A DNA stretch of 64,000 bases, taken from Burkholderiales bacterium (GTDB lineage: Bacteria > Pseudomonadota > Gammaproteobacteria > Burkholderiales > SG8-41). This document shows positions 48,108-58,738 of this stretch, one piece after another (positions within the stretch are counted from its first letter, which is position 1; each line of letters starts with the position of its first letter). Made by a program: the position numbers and the translations under genes. The DNA lies in contig JAHCAI010000002.1 of the NCBI GenBank assembly GCA_019634975.1, positions 124,001 to 188,000 of the forward strand, given 5' to 3'. The notes under the pieces were generated by a model. That model did not search any database. It had not been told where the DNA came from and worked only from the letters and a program-made list of their open reading frames with translations.

Positions 48108-48794
48108 ATGAAAGCCGTAGTACTCCTCTCCGGCGGACTCGATTCCGCGACGACACTGGCGATCGCGCGCAGCGAGGGCCATGAATGTCATTGCCTGTCG
48201 ATCGATTACGGCCAGCGCCATCGCGCCGAGCTCGATGCCGCCGCGCGCGTTGCACGGGAACTGGGCGCGGTAACCCACCGGGTCGTGCGCATTGATCTCG
48301 GCAGCATTGGCGGCTCGGCGCTGACCGACCGCGCGATCGCGGTACCGGTCGACGGACTGCAGCCGGGCATACCCGTGACCTATGTGCCGGCGCGCAACAC
48401 CATCATGCTCGCCGTGGCGCTGGCGGAGGCTGAGGTGCGCGGCGCCTGCCATATCTGGTTCGGTGCCAATGCCGTGGATTACTCGGGTTATCCGGACTGC
48501 CGCCCGGAATACATGCGCGCTTTTGAGACGCTCGCCAACCTCGCGACCAAGGCCGCGGTCGAGGGCAGCCCGCTGCGGCTGCACACGCCGATCATTGACC
48601 TCAGCAAAGCGGAGATCATCCGCCGCGGCCTCGCGCTCGGTGTCGACTACTCGCTGACGGTGTCCTGCTACCAGGCGGACGGGGAGGGGGCGGCCTGCGG
48701 GATCTGTGATTCCTGCCGGCTGCGCCGTGCCGGTTTCGAGCAGGCCGGGGTGACGGATCCGACCCGCTATAAAAATATCAATAAAAACAATTAG
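48108..48794 (+). CDS. queC: 7-cyano-7-deazaguanine synthase
   Basis: A 228-residue ATP-dependent enzyme making preQ0. The PP-loop [11 protein letters not shown] and the zinc cysteines (CYQ, CGICDSC) are intact. ATG 48108 is used (a GTG three codons upstream is possible). The last seven residues (KNINKNN) and the TAG stop are encoded by an AT-rich repeated element, an abnormal tail after the conserved DPTRY. Confidence 0.94.
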   Translation: MKAVVLLSGGLDSATTLAIARSEGHECHCLSIDYGQRHRAELDAAARVARELGAVTHRVVRIDLGSIGGSALTDRAIAVPVDGLQPGIPVTYVPARNTIMLAVALAEAEVRGACHIWFGANAVDYSGYPDCRPEYMRAFETLANLATKAAVEGSPLRLHTPIIDLSKAEIIRRGLALGVDYSLTVSCYQADGEGAACGICDSCRLRRAGFEQAGVTDPTRYKNINKNN

Positions 48795-48808
48795 TTAAAA
48801 TATATCGT
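48769..48808 (+). repeat. AT-rich intergenic element, copy 3
   Basis: Reads ATAAAAATATCAATAAAAAC, then AATTAGTTAAAATATATCGT. It supplies the queC stop codon and matches copy 4 at 58700 over about 40 nt with only a few differences. It lies upstream of the YeeE/YedE gene and continues as AT-rich DNA to about 48840. Confidence 0.65.
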
Positions 48809-48881
48809 CGGTTGCATATTAGAATTTTCGAATAATCAACCGAGATCGCAGCCGCAGCGATCGTCTGCGCAGGAGGAGCCG

Positions 48882-50009
48882 ATGGAATTCACCGTACATC
48901 ACCAGGTGCTGGCCGCCGTATTCGTGATCGCCGCAGTGCTTGGCGCAATCGTCAGCAAAACCAATTTCTGCACCATGGGCGCGGTGTCGGACTGGATCAA
49001 CATGGGCGATACCGGCCGCATGCGCGCCTGGCTGCTGGCGATGGCGGTGGCGATCGCCGGAGTCGCGGGGCTCGAGGCCGGCGGCCTGATCCAGCTCTCC
49101 GGCGACACTTTCCCGCCGTACCGCACTGCGAATTTCGGCTGGCTGCGCTACCTCGCGGGCGGTGCGCTGTTCGGCATCGGCATGACGCTCGCCAGCGGCT
49201 GCGGCAACAAGACGCTGGTGCGCGTCGGTGGCGGCAACCTGAAGTCGCTGGTGGTGCTCGCGATCGCCGCGTTCATGGCCTACCTGATGCTGTGGACGCC
49301 GTTCTACGAGAATTTTTTCCATCCCTGGGTATCGGCGACCACCGTCGACCTGTCGCGCCACGGCGTGAACGGACAGGAACTGGGCGCGGTGGCCTCCGGC
49401 GTGTTCGGGCTTGAAGCGTCGCGCGGACTCAATGCCGTGCTCGGCGCCCTCGTGGCGCTGTGCCTGCTGGCCTATGTCTTCAGCTCCGCGGAGTTCCGGG
49501 GCAGCTTCGACAATGTGCTGGGCGGCGCTGCGGTCGGGCTCGCCGTGCTCGCCGGCTGGTATCTGACCGGGGGACCGCTGGGGCAGGCGTGGAAGGAATA
49601 CGCCGAATTTGCGACCCAGGTGCCGAGCCGCGTGCAGGTCCAGTCCTACACCTTCATCAGCCCGATGGGTGACACGGTGCGCTGGCTGCTGAGCCCCGGC
49701 AACACCGCGCTGGTCAATTTCGGGGTGATGGCGCTGGCCGGTGTCATTGCCGGTTCCTTCATCCACGCGCTGATCACCCGCAGCTTCCGCATCGAGTGGT
49801 TCGTGTCAGGCAAGGACTTTGCCAACCATGCCGTCGGCGGCGTGATGATGGGCGTGGGCGGCGTGCTGTCCATGGGCTGTACCGTCGGACAGGCGATCAC
49901 CGGCATGTCGACCCTCGCGATCGGCTCGCTGCTGACTTTCCTCGCGATCGTCGGCGGCGCCGCGGCAACCATGAAATACCAGTACTGGCGCATGATGCAG
50001 GAGGCCTGA
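48882..50009 (+). CDS. YeeE/YedE (TsuA-like) sulfur-compound transporter
   Basis: A 375-residue membrane protein with about nine to eleven helices. The paired family motifs with conserved cysteines are present: SKTNFCTMGAVSDW at the N terminus, ASGCGNKTLVRVGGGN mid-protein and SMGCTVGQAITGMS near the end. Some members import thiosulfate through these cysteines; the substrate here is inferred. AGGAGGAG precedes the ATG. Confidence 0.87.
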   Translation: MEFTVHHQVLAAVFVIAAVLGAIVSKTNFCTMGAVSDWINMGDTGRMRAWLLAMAVAIAGVAGLEAGGLIQLSGDTFPPYRTANFGWLRYLAGGALFGIGMTLASGCGNKTLVRVGGGNLKSLVVLAIAAFMAYLMLWTPFYENFFHPWVSATTVDLSRHGVNGQELGAVASGVFGLEASRGLNAVLGALVALCLLAYVFSSAEFRGSFDNVLGGAAVGLAVLAGWYLTGGPLGQAWKEYAEFATQVPSRVQVQSYTFISPMGDTVRWLLSPGNTALVNFGVMALAGVIAGSFIHALITRSFRIEWFVSGKDFANHAVGGVMMGVGGVLSMGCTVGQAITGMSTLAIGSLLTFLAIVGGAAATMKYQYWRMMQEA

Positions 50010-50029
50010 GCACAACCTGCCCGCCGCGG

Positions 50030-50058
50030 TTGACCACCCTGCCCCGCGCAGTTAAAAT
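50030..50058 (+). promoter_or_regulatory. Predicted promoter of tRNA-Lys
   Basis: TTGACC (50030-50035), a 17-nt spacer and TAAAAT (50053-50058) predict a start near 50065, eight nt before the mature tRNA. Confidence 0.75.
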
Positions 50059-50072
50059 TCGCCCCTTTTTGA

Positions 50073-50148
50073 GGGCGGTTAGCTCAGCCGGTAGAGCAGC
50101 GGACTTTTAATCCGTTGGTCGGGAGTTCGAATCTCCCACCGCCTACCA
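50073..50148 (+). tRNA. tRNA-Lys (TTT anticodon)
   Basis: A 76-nt cloverleaf with encoded CCA. Acceptor GGGCGGT pairs with ACCGCCT (first pair G-U), the discriminator is A, and the D arm is AGCTCAGCCGGTAGAGC. The anticodon loop CTTTTAA carries TTT at 50106-50108. It has its own promoter and terminator. Confidence 0.97.
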
Positions 50149-50159
50149 ATACGGATCAA

Positions 50160-50194
50160 GGGGTTAGCCCAAGGGCTGGCCCCTTTTTCTTTTT
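50160..50194 (+). terminator. Rho-independent terminator of tRNA-Lys
   Basis: An 11-nt arm (GGGGTTAGCCC, 50160-50170) pairs with GGGCTGGCCCC (50173-50183) and is followed by TTTTTCTTTTT. It begins 12 nt after the CCA end. Confidence 0.9.
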
Positions 50195-50409
50195 GTGCCG
50201 GCCGAGTCATGTCCAGCCAGTTCCGGCAGCGTGCACATCTGCCCCCGCCCGATTGCAGGCGGCATATCCGGCAAGTTTGTTGCACACCGCCGCAGTTTCC
50301 CGTTGTAGCATGAGCGCTCGGGATCGCGTCGGTGCAGAGCCTGGCGCCTGTGCGAAGCCCGTCTGGCGCACCACCCGACAACAAGCACCCGCATCTCCGG
50401 AGGAGTCCA

Positions 50410-51429
50410 ATGAAGATCGCCTGTGCAGCCATCGCCCTCGCATTTGCCGCAGCCCCCGCCTTTGCCCAGAACGTCAAGATCACGCCGATCGGATCCCATC
50501 CCGGCGAACTCTGCGCAAACGACCGCGCGATCATTTTCGAGGACCCGACGGGCGTGCGCTTTCTCTACGACCCGGCGCACAACGTCACCGGCGGCGACGA
50601 TCCGCGGCTGGGCACCATCCACATGGTCCTGCTTTCTCACATGCACGGCGACCATGTCGGCGACCTGAAGCTGAAGTCACCGGGCGCCGGCACCTGCGCG
50701 AACTCGGAACGGGTGCCTGCACCGAACTCGACGACCGCCGAGGTCGTCGCGGCGAAAAACGCGGCGATGGTGATGACCCGCGCGATGGGCGGCTTCGTCG
50801 GCAACAAGGTGCTCGGCATCCGCGGCGGCGGCAAGCCGATCGGCTTCTGCCCGCAGGCCGGCGGGGCGACCACGGTCCCGGTGGCCGCGGTTTGCGCCTC
50901 GCAGACGGACCTTGGCGGCGTGTTCGTCGCGAAAATGGCTGATGCGCCGCGCGGCGTCGAGATCTCGATCGTCTATGCCTCGCATGTCAACAACGCACCG
51001 CCGGCACTGCTGTCGGAGGCGCAGCGCGCGCAACTGAAGGCGGATGGCGCCATCCTCGAATACGGACCCGCGACCGGTTTCGTCGTCAAGTTCACCAACG
51101 GACTGACGGTCTACCTTTCCGGCGACACCGGCATCCACACCGAGATGAAGACTGTCGTGCATGATTTCCACAGGGCCAATCTCGCCGTGCTCAACCTGGG
51201 CAACAATCCCGGCGTCTTTCTCTCCGGCGAGTACGTCATCAATGAACTGGTGAAGCCGGCTTCGGTGATTCTGACCCATCCCAATGAACCGGTGACCGAG
51301 GGCGGTGCGCCGCGGGCCGCCTCGCGCACGGCCGCGCTGATGAAGCGGCTCAGGCCCGCCAGCCACCTCGCGATCAGCGAGCGCACGATGGAGTTCGACG
51401 GCAAGGGCAAGTGCGTTGCCGGCTGCTGA
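50410..51429 (+). CDS. Exported metallo-beta-lactamase-fold hydrolase
   Basis: About 339 residues with a signal peptide ending APAFA. The metal-binding HMHGDH motif follows MVLLSH near residue 75, and GDTGIH later supplies a further ligand. The enzyme family is broad; neither substrate nor pathway can be assigned. CGGAGGAG eight nt before ATG 50410 supports this start. About 215 nt of non-coding DNA precede it, in which no clear promoter was identified. It ends at its own terminator. Confidence 0.87.
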   Translation: MKIACAAIALAFAAAPAFAQNVKITPIGSHPGELCANDRAIIFEDPTGVRFLYDPAHNVTGGDDPRLGTIHMVLLSHMHGDHVGDLKLKSPGAGTCANSERVPAPNSTTAEVVAAKNAAMVMTRAMGGFVGNKVLGIRGGGKPIGFCPQAGGATTVPVAAVCASQTDLGGVFVAKMADAPRGVEISIVYASHVNNAPPALLSEAQRAQLKADGAILEYGPATGFVVKFTNGLTVYLSGDTGIHTEMKTVVHDFHRANLAVLNLGNNPGVFLSGEYVINELVKPASVILTHPNEPVTEGGAPRAASRTAALMKRLRPASHLAISERTMEFDGKGKCVAGC

Positions 51430-51453
51430 GCGCTGATCAAGCGTCTTGCCGGA

Positions 51454-51482
51454 GGGCCGGGTAGCGCCGGCCCTTTGTTTTT
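51454..51482 (+). terminator. Rho-independent terminator after the MBL-fold gene
   Basis: A 7-bp stem (GGGCCGG with CCGGCCC), a 6-nt loop and the tail TTTGTTTTT lie 24 nt past the stop. Confidence 0.85.
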
Positions 51483-51553
51483 GCGGCGGCGCTTCTGTTA
51501 TCTTGCGGCGGCGCGCGCCGTGCGCGTCCCATCACTCATGGAGCAGGAATCTC

Positions 51554-52009
51554 ATGGCGGTTTTTGAGCCGGTCGGGCATGTGCGCAGCGACCGCAACCG
51601 GATGTCGGAAGGGCAGTGGGCGAAGGTCGAATCGCGGATTGAGCTGGATCCCCGCTATGCCGCCGGGCTCGCCGGGCTCGGCGAGTTCTCGCATGTCGTG
51701 GTGGTTTTCCACCTCGACCGCATTCCGCCGTTCGAGCCGGCGAAGCAGCTTGCGCGCCAGCCGCGGGGCATGGAGAAGCTTGCGCCGGTCGGGGTGTTCG
51801 CCCAGCGCACCAAGTTCCGGCCCAATCCGATCGGCGTGACCGCCGTGGAGCTGGTGTCGGTCGACGACCGCGGCATCACGGTGCGCGGGCTCGACGCACT
51901 CGACGGCACGCCAGTGCTCGACATCAAGCCCTACATCCCGGCCTTCGAGCGCAAGGACGAAGTGCGCCTGCCGGCCTGGGTCGACAGCATGATGGACGGC
52001 TATTTCTGA
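51554..52009 (+). CDS. trmO: TrmO-like tRNA N6-methyltransferase (TsaA/YaeB)
   Basis: A 151-residue beta-barrel SAM enzyme of the TrmO/VirR family. FEPVGHVRS at the N terminus, ELDPRYAAGLAGLGEFSHVVV and the signature RTKFRPNPIG are present. E. coli TrmO methylates t6A37 of tRNA-Thr; this protein lacks the longer C-terminal domain, so the identical substrate is likely but not certain. ATG 51554 was preferred over upstream codons. Confidence 0.82.
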   Translation: MAVFEPVGHVRSDRNRMSEGQWAKVESRIELDPRYAAGLAGLGEFSHVVVVFHLDRIPPFEPAKQLARQPRGMEKLAPVGVFAQRTKFRPNPIGVTAVELVSVDDRGITVRGLDALDGTPVLDIKPYIPAFERKDEVRLPAWVDSMMDGYF

Positions 52010-52158
52010 ACGCGGCGCTGCCGTAAGTTTCGTGCAAGGCGGCGTAAGCCTGCGGCAAGTTCAGCGGTGCAGTATCCGGCACGCCGCAGCGCTCCCCATC
52101 CGGGGTCCGCAGCGGGTGTTGATCACTGCGAATTCCCACTGCTGATGAGGAGCCTGCA

Positions 52159-52362
52159 ATGCGCCGCCTGTTTGCCGGAATTGTTTCCCTGCTGCTGACC
52201 ACCCCTGTTCTTGCCGACGAAGCCCCGCCCGTCGCACTGCCGCCGGTGGATGCCGATCCCACCGGCCTGATCGTGTTCGCGCTGCTGTTCGTGGGCATGA
52301 TCGGCGGATTTGCCTGGTACATCGTGGTCAAGGAACGCGCCAAGGCACGCCGGGCCGAGTAA
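52159..52362 (+). CDS. Small secreted/membrane protein of unknown function
   Basis: A 67-residue protein with a signal peptide (cleavage near VLADEA), a Pro-rich segment (PPVALPPVDADP) and one transmembrane helix (about 36-56) before a basic tail (KERAKARRAE). ATGAGGAG precedes the start. It was not recognised as a known family. The 149 nt upstream contain no feature that could be supported. Confidence 0.6.
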   Translation: MRRLFAGIVSLLLTTPVLADEAPPVALPPVDADPTGLIVFALLFVGMIGGFAWYIVVKERAKARRAE

Positions 52363-52381
52363 AGCCGCCGGTCGCGCCGTT

Positions 52382-53539
52382 TCAGTGCAGGCGGGCCAGC
52401 GCCTGCTCCAGGTCGGCGATCAGGTCCGCCGGGTCTTCGAGCCCGATGTGCAGGCGGATCAGCGGCGAGTCCGGATTCCACTCGGTTGCGGTCCGCACTT
52501 TCTCCGGCTGCGGCGCGGTGACCAGGCTTTCGTAGCCGCCCCAGCTCGATCCGATGCCGAAGAGTTGCAGCGCGTTGACGAAGGCGGCGACCTTGTTCCG
52601 CGGCACCGCGTGCAGCACCAGGCCGAACAGCGAGGCCGCGCCGTCGAAATCGCGCTTCCAGATCGCATGGCCCGGATCGTCCTCCAGCGCAGGGTAGAGC
52701 ACCCGCTGCACCTCCGGCCGCGCCTGCAGCCAGCGCGCCACTTCGAGGGCATTGGCCATCTGCTGCTTCATGCGCACGCCGATGGTGCGGAAGCCGCGCA
52801 GCGCGAGGTAGCAGTCATCGGGGCTGACGCAGAAGCCGTAGTCGGCGACTGCGCGGCGCACCGGTAGCCAGCATTTGCGGTTGGTGACGACCACACCCAT
52901 CAGCACGTCGGAATGACCGACGATGTATTTGGTCGCGGCGTGGATCGAGACGTCGACTCCGCGTTCGAATGAGCGGAAAAAGTACGGCGTGCCCCAGGTG
53001 GTATCGGCAAGTACCGGTATGCCGCGGGCATGCGCGGCGGCGGCGATTGCCGGGATGTCCTGCATCTCGAAGGTCAGCGATCCCGGAGCCTCGCAGAATA
53101 CCGCCTTCGTGTTCGGCCGCAGCAGCGCCGCGATGCCGGCACCGATCAGCGGGTCGTAGTACTCGACTTCGATGCCGTTCGGCCGCAGCTGTCGCTCGCA
53201 GAACAGCCGTGTCGGCGCGTAGGCGCTGTCGGTGACCAGCAGGTGGTCGCCGCTCTTGCAGAACGCAGCCAGGGCAACGGTGATCGCGGCCAGACCCGAA
53301 GGCAGCGCGACGGCCTGATGGCCTCCCTCCATTTTCGCCACCGCCTCCTCGAAGGCCCAGGTCGTCGGCGTGCCGTGGATGCCGTAGCGCATGCTCTTGA
53401 AGTCGTCGGGATCTCGGTGCTCGTAGCTTTCAAGATCCGCAAAGACCACGGTCGAAGTACGGTAGACCGGCGTGTTGACGGTGCCGTGGGTTTGCGCCGG
53501 GTTGCGGCCGACGTGGGTCAGCAGGGTGTCTTTTTTCAT
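52382..53539 (-). CDS. metC: Cystathionine beta-lyase-type PLP enzyme
   Basis: A 385-residue Cys/Met-metabolism PLP enzyme. TPVYRTSTVVF, LPSGLAAITVAL, the PLP lysine in ATKYIVGHSD and the C-terminal LIRLHIGLEDPADLI fit the MetC branch (cystathionine beta-lyase) better than gamma-synthase, though related lyases cannot be excluded. ATG 53539 (MKKDTLLTHVGR) gives the standard start; the frame extends 22 codons further. Confidence 0.85.
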   Translation of the reverse strand: MKKDTLLTHVGRNPAQTHGTVNTPVYRTSTVVFADLESYEHRDPDDFKSMRYGIHGTPTTWAFEEAVAKMEGGHQAVALPSGLAAITVALAAFCKSGDHLLVTDSAYAPTRLFCERQLRPNGIEVEYYDPLIGAGIAALLRPNTKAVFCEAPGSLTFEMQDIPAIAAAAHARGIPVLADTTWGTPYFFRSFERGVDVSIHAATKYIVGHSDVLMGVVVTNRKCWLPVRRAVADYGFCVSPDDCYLALRGFRTIGVRMKQQMANALEVARWLQARPEVQRVLYPALEDDPGHAIWKRDFDGAASLFGLVLHAVPRNKVAAFVNALQLFGIGSSWGGYESLVTAPQPEKVRTATEWNPDSPLIRLHIGLEDPADLIADLEQALARLH

Positions 53540-53738
53540 GCGGGGCGGGAAGTTAGGTCGGCTGGATACGATATGGACTGCGGTCGCCGCATTGTGCGGG
53601 ACCACCGATGGCAGCGCAACACGCTGCGTCCGGCGATCATGCGCAACATGTCGCGCATTTGCGTTATCCTAGCCGCTATTCCAAACGAGGAGCGTGAGCG
53701 CCACTGCTGGCGTCCAGCATGTGGTGCCCGGGAAAGTC

Positions 53739-56054
53739 ATGGACACACATCACTCACATCTGTTTGAAGTCGGCGGCGCGAAGCTCGCCCGCCTCGAGGA
53801 CCTGCGTTTGATCAAGGGCGAGGGCTGCTATGCCGCGGACTGGAGCCTGCCCAACCAGGCCCATGCCGCCTTTGTCCGTTCGGACCGTGCCCACGCGAAG
53901 CTCCTGTCGGTGAATGCCGATGCCGCGCGCAAGGCGAAGGGCGTGCTGGCCGTGCTCACCGGCGAGGATGCGGTCAAGGCCGGTTACGTCAAGCCGCTGA
54001 GCTTCCTGACCTTCGCCGGCAAGGATGGCAGGAAGGCGAGCATTCCGGAGCGCCCGGTGCTGGCCCACGGCCGCGTGCGTTTCGTCGGTGACCTGGTTGC
54101 GCTGGTGATCGCCGAGACCGCGCTGCAGGCCCAGGATGCCGCGGAGCTGGTCGAGGTCGAGTATGAGGACCTGCCGGCGGTGGTGTCGCCGCGCGCCGCA
54201 CTGGAGCCTGGCGCTCCCCAGCTGCACGACAATGTTCCGGGCAACCTCTGCTTCGAGCAGGAGGCGGGCGACGCCGCGGCGGTTCAGGCCGCTTTCGCGA
54301 AGGCGGCGCATGTCACGAAGCTGCGGCTCGACGTGACCCGTGTGGCGCCGAACCCGATGGAACCGCGGGCCTGCGCGGTGGCCTTCGATGCCGCCAGCGG
54401 CAAGTTCACGGTGCACTCGCCGGTGCAGGGCATCAACATGATGCGCATGCAGCTCGCCGCCTACACCGGCGTGCCCGACGACAAGATCGATGTTGTTGCC
54501 CGCGACGTCGGCGGCGGCTTCGGCCAGCGCAGCATCGGCTACCCTGAATACGTCGCGCTGATGCTGGGCGCGAAGACGCTGGGCCGTCCGGTGAAATGGG
54601 TGTCGTCGCGCAGCGAAGGCTTTCTTGCCGATTCCCACGGCCGTGCCAACTACATCGATGGCGAACTCGCGCTCGACAAGGACGGCACATTCCTCGGCAT
54701 GCGCATCGACTGGATCGCCGACCTCGGTGCCTACCTGCATCCCGCGGGGCCGGTGAGCCCGATGCGCAATCCCGTGACCTGCCTGAACGGCGTCTACAAG
54801 ACCCAGGCGCTGTACGGCCGCTGGCGCGTCGCGCTGACCAACACCGGGCCGGTATCGGCGTACCGCGGCGCGGCGCGTCCGGAAATCGCCTTCGTCATCG
54901 AGCGCCTGGTCGACGAGGCCGCGGCGCAGATGAACATCGATCCCGCGGAAATCCGCCGCCGCAACTTCATCCCGAAGGACGCGTTTCCGTACAAGACGCC
55001 GACCGGCTCGGTCTATGACATTGCCGATTTCCAGGGCGTGCTCGACAAGGCGATGAAGCTCGCCGATGTTGCCGGCTTCGCAAAGCGCCGTGCCGAATCC
55101 GAAAAGCGCGGCCTGATCCGCGGCCTCGGCTTCTCGACGGTGATCGAGAACTCCGGCGCGGGCATGTTTCCCAAGGACGAAGTGCGGCTGGAGGTGCACG
55201 CCGACGGCAGCATCACCGCATACTCGGTGTCGCATTCCCAGGGCCAGGGCCACGAGACCACCTTTGCCCAGATCATCGGCGACGGCCTCGGCATTCCGGC
55301 GGAGCGCATCAGGCTGCGCCAGGGCATCGGCGAGCAGGGCCTGATCGGCAACCATACCGGCGGCTCGCGCACCATCGTCGGTGCCGGCACGGTCTGCCAC
55401 ATTGCCGCGAAAAAGCTGATCGAAACCGCGACGCCGCTGGCGGCCGAGCAGCTGGGCGTGGAGCCCTCGCAGGTGGCCTATGACCATGGCGAATTCAAGT
55501 CGACCGCGTCGAACAGGAAAATTTCCCTCGGCGAGCTGGCCGCGAAGAAGCCGCTGGTGGTCACCGGCGAAGGCAAGTTCGGTTCCACCTTCCCCAACGG
55601 CTGTCATGTCGCCGAAGTCGAGATCGATCCGCAGACCGGCGTCACCGAGGTCGTCTCCTATGTCACCGTCGACGACTGCGGCGTGGTCATCAACCACACC
55701 ATCGTCGAAGGCCAGATGCACGGCGCCGTGGCCCAGGGCTGGGGACAGATCTTCGGCGAGAACATCGTCTATGACCCCGACACCGGGCAGATGCTGACCG
55801 GCAGCTTCATGGACTATGCGATGCCCAAGGCCGGCTGGATCAAGGACATCACCATCGCCGAACACACCACCTTTGGCACCATCAGTCCGTTGGGCGTGAA
55901 GGGCATGGGCGAGTCGGGCTGCACGGCCTCGCTTGCCGCGCTGACCAATGCCGTGATGAACGCGCTGCGCCCGCTGGGCGTCCCGCCGCTCGACATGCCG
56001 CTGACCGCGCACAGGCTCTGGCAGGCGATCTCCGCCGCGAAGAAAGGCAAATAA
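53739..56054 (+). CDS. Xanthine dehydrogenase-family molybdenum subunit
   Basis: A 771-residue large subunit. The molybdopterin segments GGGFGQRSIGYPEY, VSAYRGAARPE and HSQGQGHETTF and the active-site Glu in GMGESGCTA are present. Aerobic CO dehydrogenases have AYxCSFR (form I) or AYRGAGR (form II); here it is AYRGAAR, so CO oxidation is unlikely and an N-heterocycle, aldehyde or acyl-CoA-type hydroxylase is more probable. The order is L-M-S, with the FAD subunit two nt after it. ATG 53739 was chosen; a GTG at 53694 preceded by GAGGAG is an alternative. Confidence 0.88.
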   Translation: MDTHHSHLFEVGGAKLARLEDLRLIKGEGCYAADWSLPNQAHAAFVRSDRAHAKLLSVNADAARKAKGVLAVLTGEDAVKAGYVKPLSFLTFAGKDGRKASIPERPVLAHGRVRFVGDLVALVIAETALQAQDAAELVEVEYEDLPAVVSPRAALEPGAPQLHDNVPGNLCFEQEAGDAAAVQAAFAKAAHVTKLRLDVTRVAPNPMEPRACAVAFDAASGKFTVHSPVQGINMMRMQLAAYTGVPDDKIDVVARDVGGGFGQRSIGYPEYVALMLGAKTLGRPVKWVSSRSEGFLADSHGRANYIDGELALDKDGTFLGMRIDWIADLGAYLHPAGPVSPMRNPVTCLNGVYKTQALYGRWRVALTNTGPVSAYRGAARPEIAFVIERLVDEAAAQMNIDPAEIRRRNFIPKDAFPYKTPTGSVYDIADFQGVLDKAMKLADVAGFAKRRAESEKRGLIRGLGFSTVIENSGAGMFPKDEVRLEVHADGSITAYSVSHSQGQGHETTFAQIIGDGLGIPAERIRLRQGIGEQGLIGNHTGGSRTIVGAGTVCHIAAKKLIETATPLAAEQLGVEPSQVAYDHGEFKSTASNRKISLGELAAKKPLVVTGEGKFGSTFPNGCHVAEVEIDPQTGVTEVVSYVTVDDCGVVINHTIVEGQMHGAVAQGWGQIFGENIVYDPDTGQMLTGSFMDYAMPKAGWIKDITIAEHTTFGTISPLGVKGMGESGCTASLAALTNAVMNALRPLGVPPLDMPLTAHRLWQAISAAKKGK

Positions 56055-56056
56055 CC

Positions 56057-56863
<807 letters not shown>

Positions 56864-56864
56864 C

Positions 56865-57335
<471 letters not shown>

Positions 57336-57347
57336 ATATCCAGGCTC

Positions 57348-57379
57348 CCGCCCTCTCCCCGCGAGCGGGGAGAGGGCGG
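57348..57379. repeat. Perfect GC-rich hairpin downstream of the [2Fe-2S] subunit gene
   Basis: A 13-bp perfect stem (CCGCCCTCTCCCC with GGGGAGAGGGCGG) and a 6-nt loop start 12 nt past the stop. There is no T-tract, so it looks like a dispersed palindromic repeat or an mRNA 3' stabiliser rather than an intrinsic terminator. Confidence 0.65.
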
Positions 57380-57492
57380 TGGTCAAGGGAGCGCTTGCAG
57401 CGAAGCAGAGGGGCAACCGCGTGCTGCCCCATGACCGGTGTCCTCCTCCGGATTTTCCGCTGTATTCTTCGGTTTCCCTGGAGGACCGCACC

Positions 57493-58701
57493 ATGACATC
57501 CCCATCCAATCCCGCCGCCGGCCCGCTGGCCGGCGTGCGCGTCATCGAACTCGGCCAGCTGATCGCCGGCCCCTTCTGCGGCAAGACCCTCGCCGACTTC
57601 GGCGCCGAGGTCATCAAGGTCGAGCCGCCGGGCAAGGGCGATCCGCTGCGCAAGTGGCGGCTGCTGAAGAACGGCAACTCGGTGTGGTGGGAAGTCCAGT
57701 CGCGCAACAAGCAGTCGGTGACGCTCGACCTGACGCAGCCCGAGGGCCAGGAGGTGCTGCGCGCGCTGGTGAAGGACGCCGATGTGCTGATCGAGAACTT
57801 CCGTCCCGGCAAGATGGAGGAGTGGGGCCTCGGCTATGACGACCTGAAGAAGCTGAACCCCGGGCTGGTGATGGCGCGCATCTCCGGCTACGGCCAGGAC
57901 GGGCCCTACCGCGACCGTCCCGGCTTCGGCATCATCGCCGAGTCGATGGGCGGCCTGCGCTACCTGACCGCCGAGCCCGGGCGCGTGCCGGTGCGCGTCG
58001 GCGTGTCGATCGGCGACACGCTGGCGGCGCTGCATGGCGTGATCGGCATCCTGATGGCCCTCTATCACCGTGATGCCCGTCGAGGGGTGGGCCAGGTCAT
58101 CGACATCGCGCTCTACGAGAGCGTGTTCAACTGCATGGAGAGCCTGCTGCCCGAGTACAGCGCCTTCGGCGTCGTGCGCGAGGCGGCCGGCAGCGCGCTG
58201 CCGGGCATCGTGCCCTCCAACGCCTATCCCTGCCGGGACGGCTGGATCCTGATCGGCGGCAACGGCGACGGCATATTCAAGCGGCTGATGAAGGCCATCG
58301 GCCGCGAGGACTACGCCGCATCACCCGAGATGGCGGGCAATGACGGCCGCGTCAAACGTGTCGCCGACATCGACGGCGCGATCACGGCCTGGACGAAATC
58401 CCGGGACAAGGCCACGGCGCTGAAAATCCTCGCCGTCCACGACGTGCCTTCGGGCGCGATCTATTCCATCGCCGACATCGCCGCCGACGCGCAGTACCGG
58501 GCGCGCGACATGATCCTCAACATCGAGACCCGCGACGGTTACAGAGTCGACGTGCCCGGCATCGCGCCCAAGCTCTCGGCTACGCCCGGGGCCATCCGTA
58601 GTACCGCGCCGCGGCTGGGTGAAGATACCGAATCCGTACTGAAGCGCGCCGGCGTAAAGGCGGAGACCATCGCCGACCTGCGGGCGAAGGGCGTGATCTA
58701 A
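57493..58701 (+). CDS. Class III (CaiB/BaiF) CoA-transferase 1
   Basis: A 402-residue family III CoA-transferase: [20 protein letters not shown] at the N terminus, [26 protein letters not shown] and the region around the catalytic Asp ([12 protein letters not shown]). It would activate a carboxylic acid by CoA transfer from a donor such as succinyl-CoA. GGAGG nine nt before ATG 57493 supports the start. The TAA stop is the first codon of AT-rich element copy 4. Confidence 0.9.
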   Translation: MTSPSNPAAGPLAGVRVIELGQLIAGPFCGKTLADFGAEVIKVEPPGKGDPLRKWRLLKNGNSVWWEVQSRNKQSVTLDLTQPEGQEVLRALVKDADVLIENFRPGKMEEWGLGYDDLKKLNPGLVMARISGYGQDGPYRDRPGFGIIAESMGGLRYLTAEPGRVPVRVGVSIGDTLAALHGVIGILMALYHRDARRGVGQVIDIALYESVFNCMESLLPEYSAFGVVREAAGSALPGIVPSNAYPCRDGWILIGGNGDGIFKRLMKAIGREDYAASPEMAGNDGRVKRVADIDGAITAWTKSRDKATALKILAVHDVPSGAIYSIADIAADAQYRARDMILNIETRDGYRVDVPGIAPKLSATPGAIRSTAPRLGEDTESVLKRAGVKAETIADLRAKGVI

Positions 58702-58738
58702 AAATATCAATAAAAACAAATAGTTAATATATATCGTC
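58699..58738 (+). repeat. AT-rich intergenic element, copy 4
   Basis: Reads TAAAAATATCAATAAAAACA, then AATAGTTAATATATATCGTC, starting at the stop codon of CoA-transferase 1. It is nearly identical to copy 3 and runs directly into the left arm of a long palindromic repeat. Confidence 0.65.

Noticed and set aside
50073..50148. tRNA-Lys as a genomic island attachment site
   Set aside because: No integrase gene and no recognisable duplicate of the tRNA 3' end were seen downstream; the next gene is ordinary in composition.
57348..57379. Intrinsic terminator of the molybdenum hydroxylase operon
   Set aside because: The stem is perfect but no T-run follows on either strand, so it is listed as a repeat.
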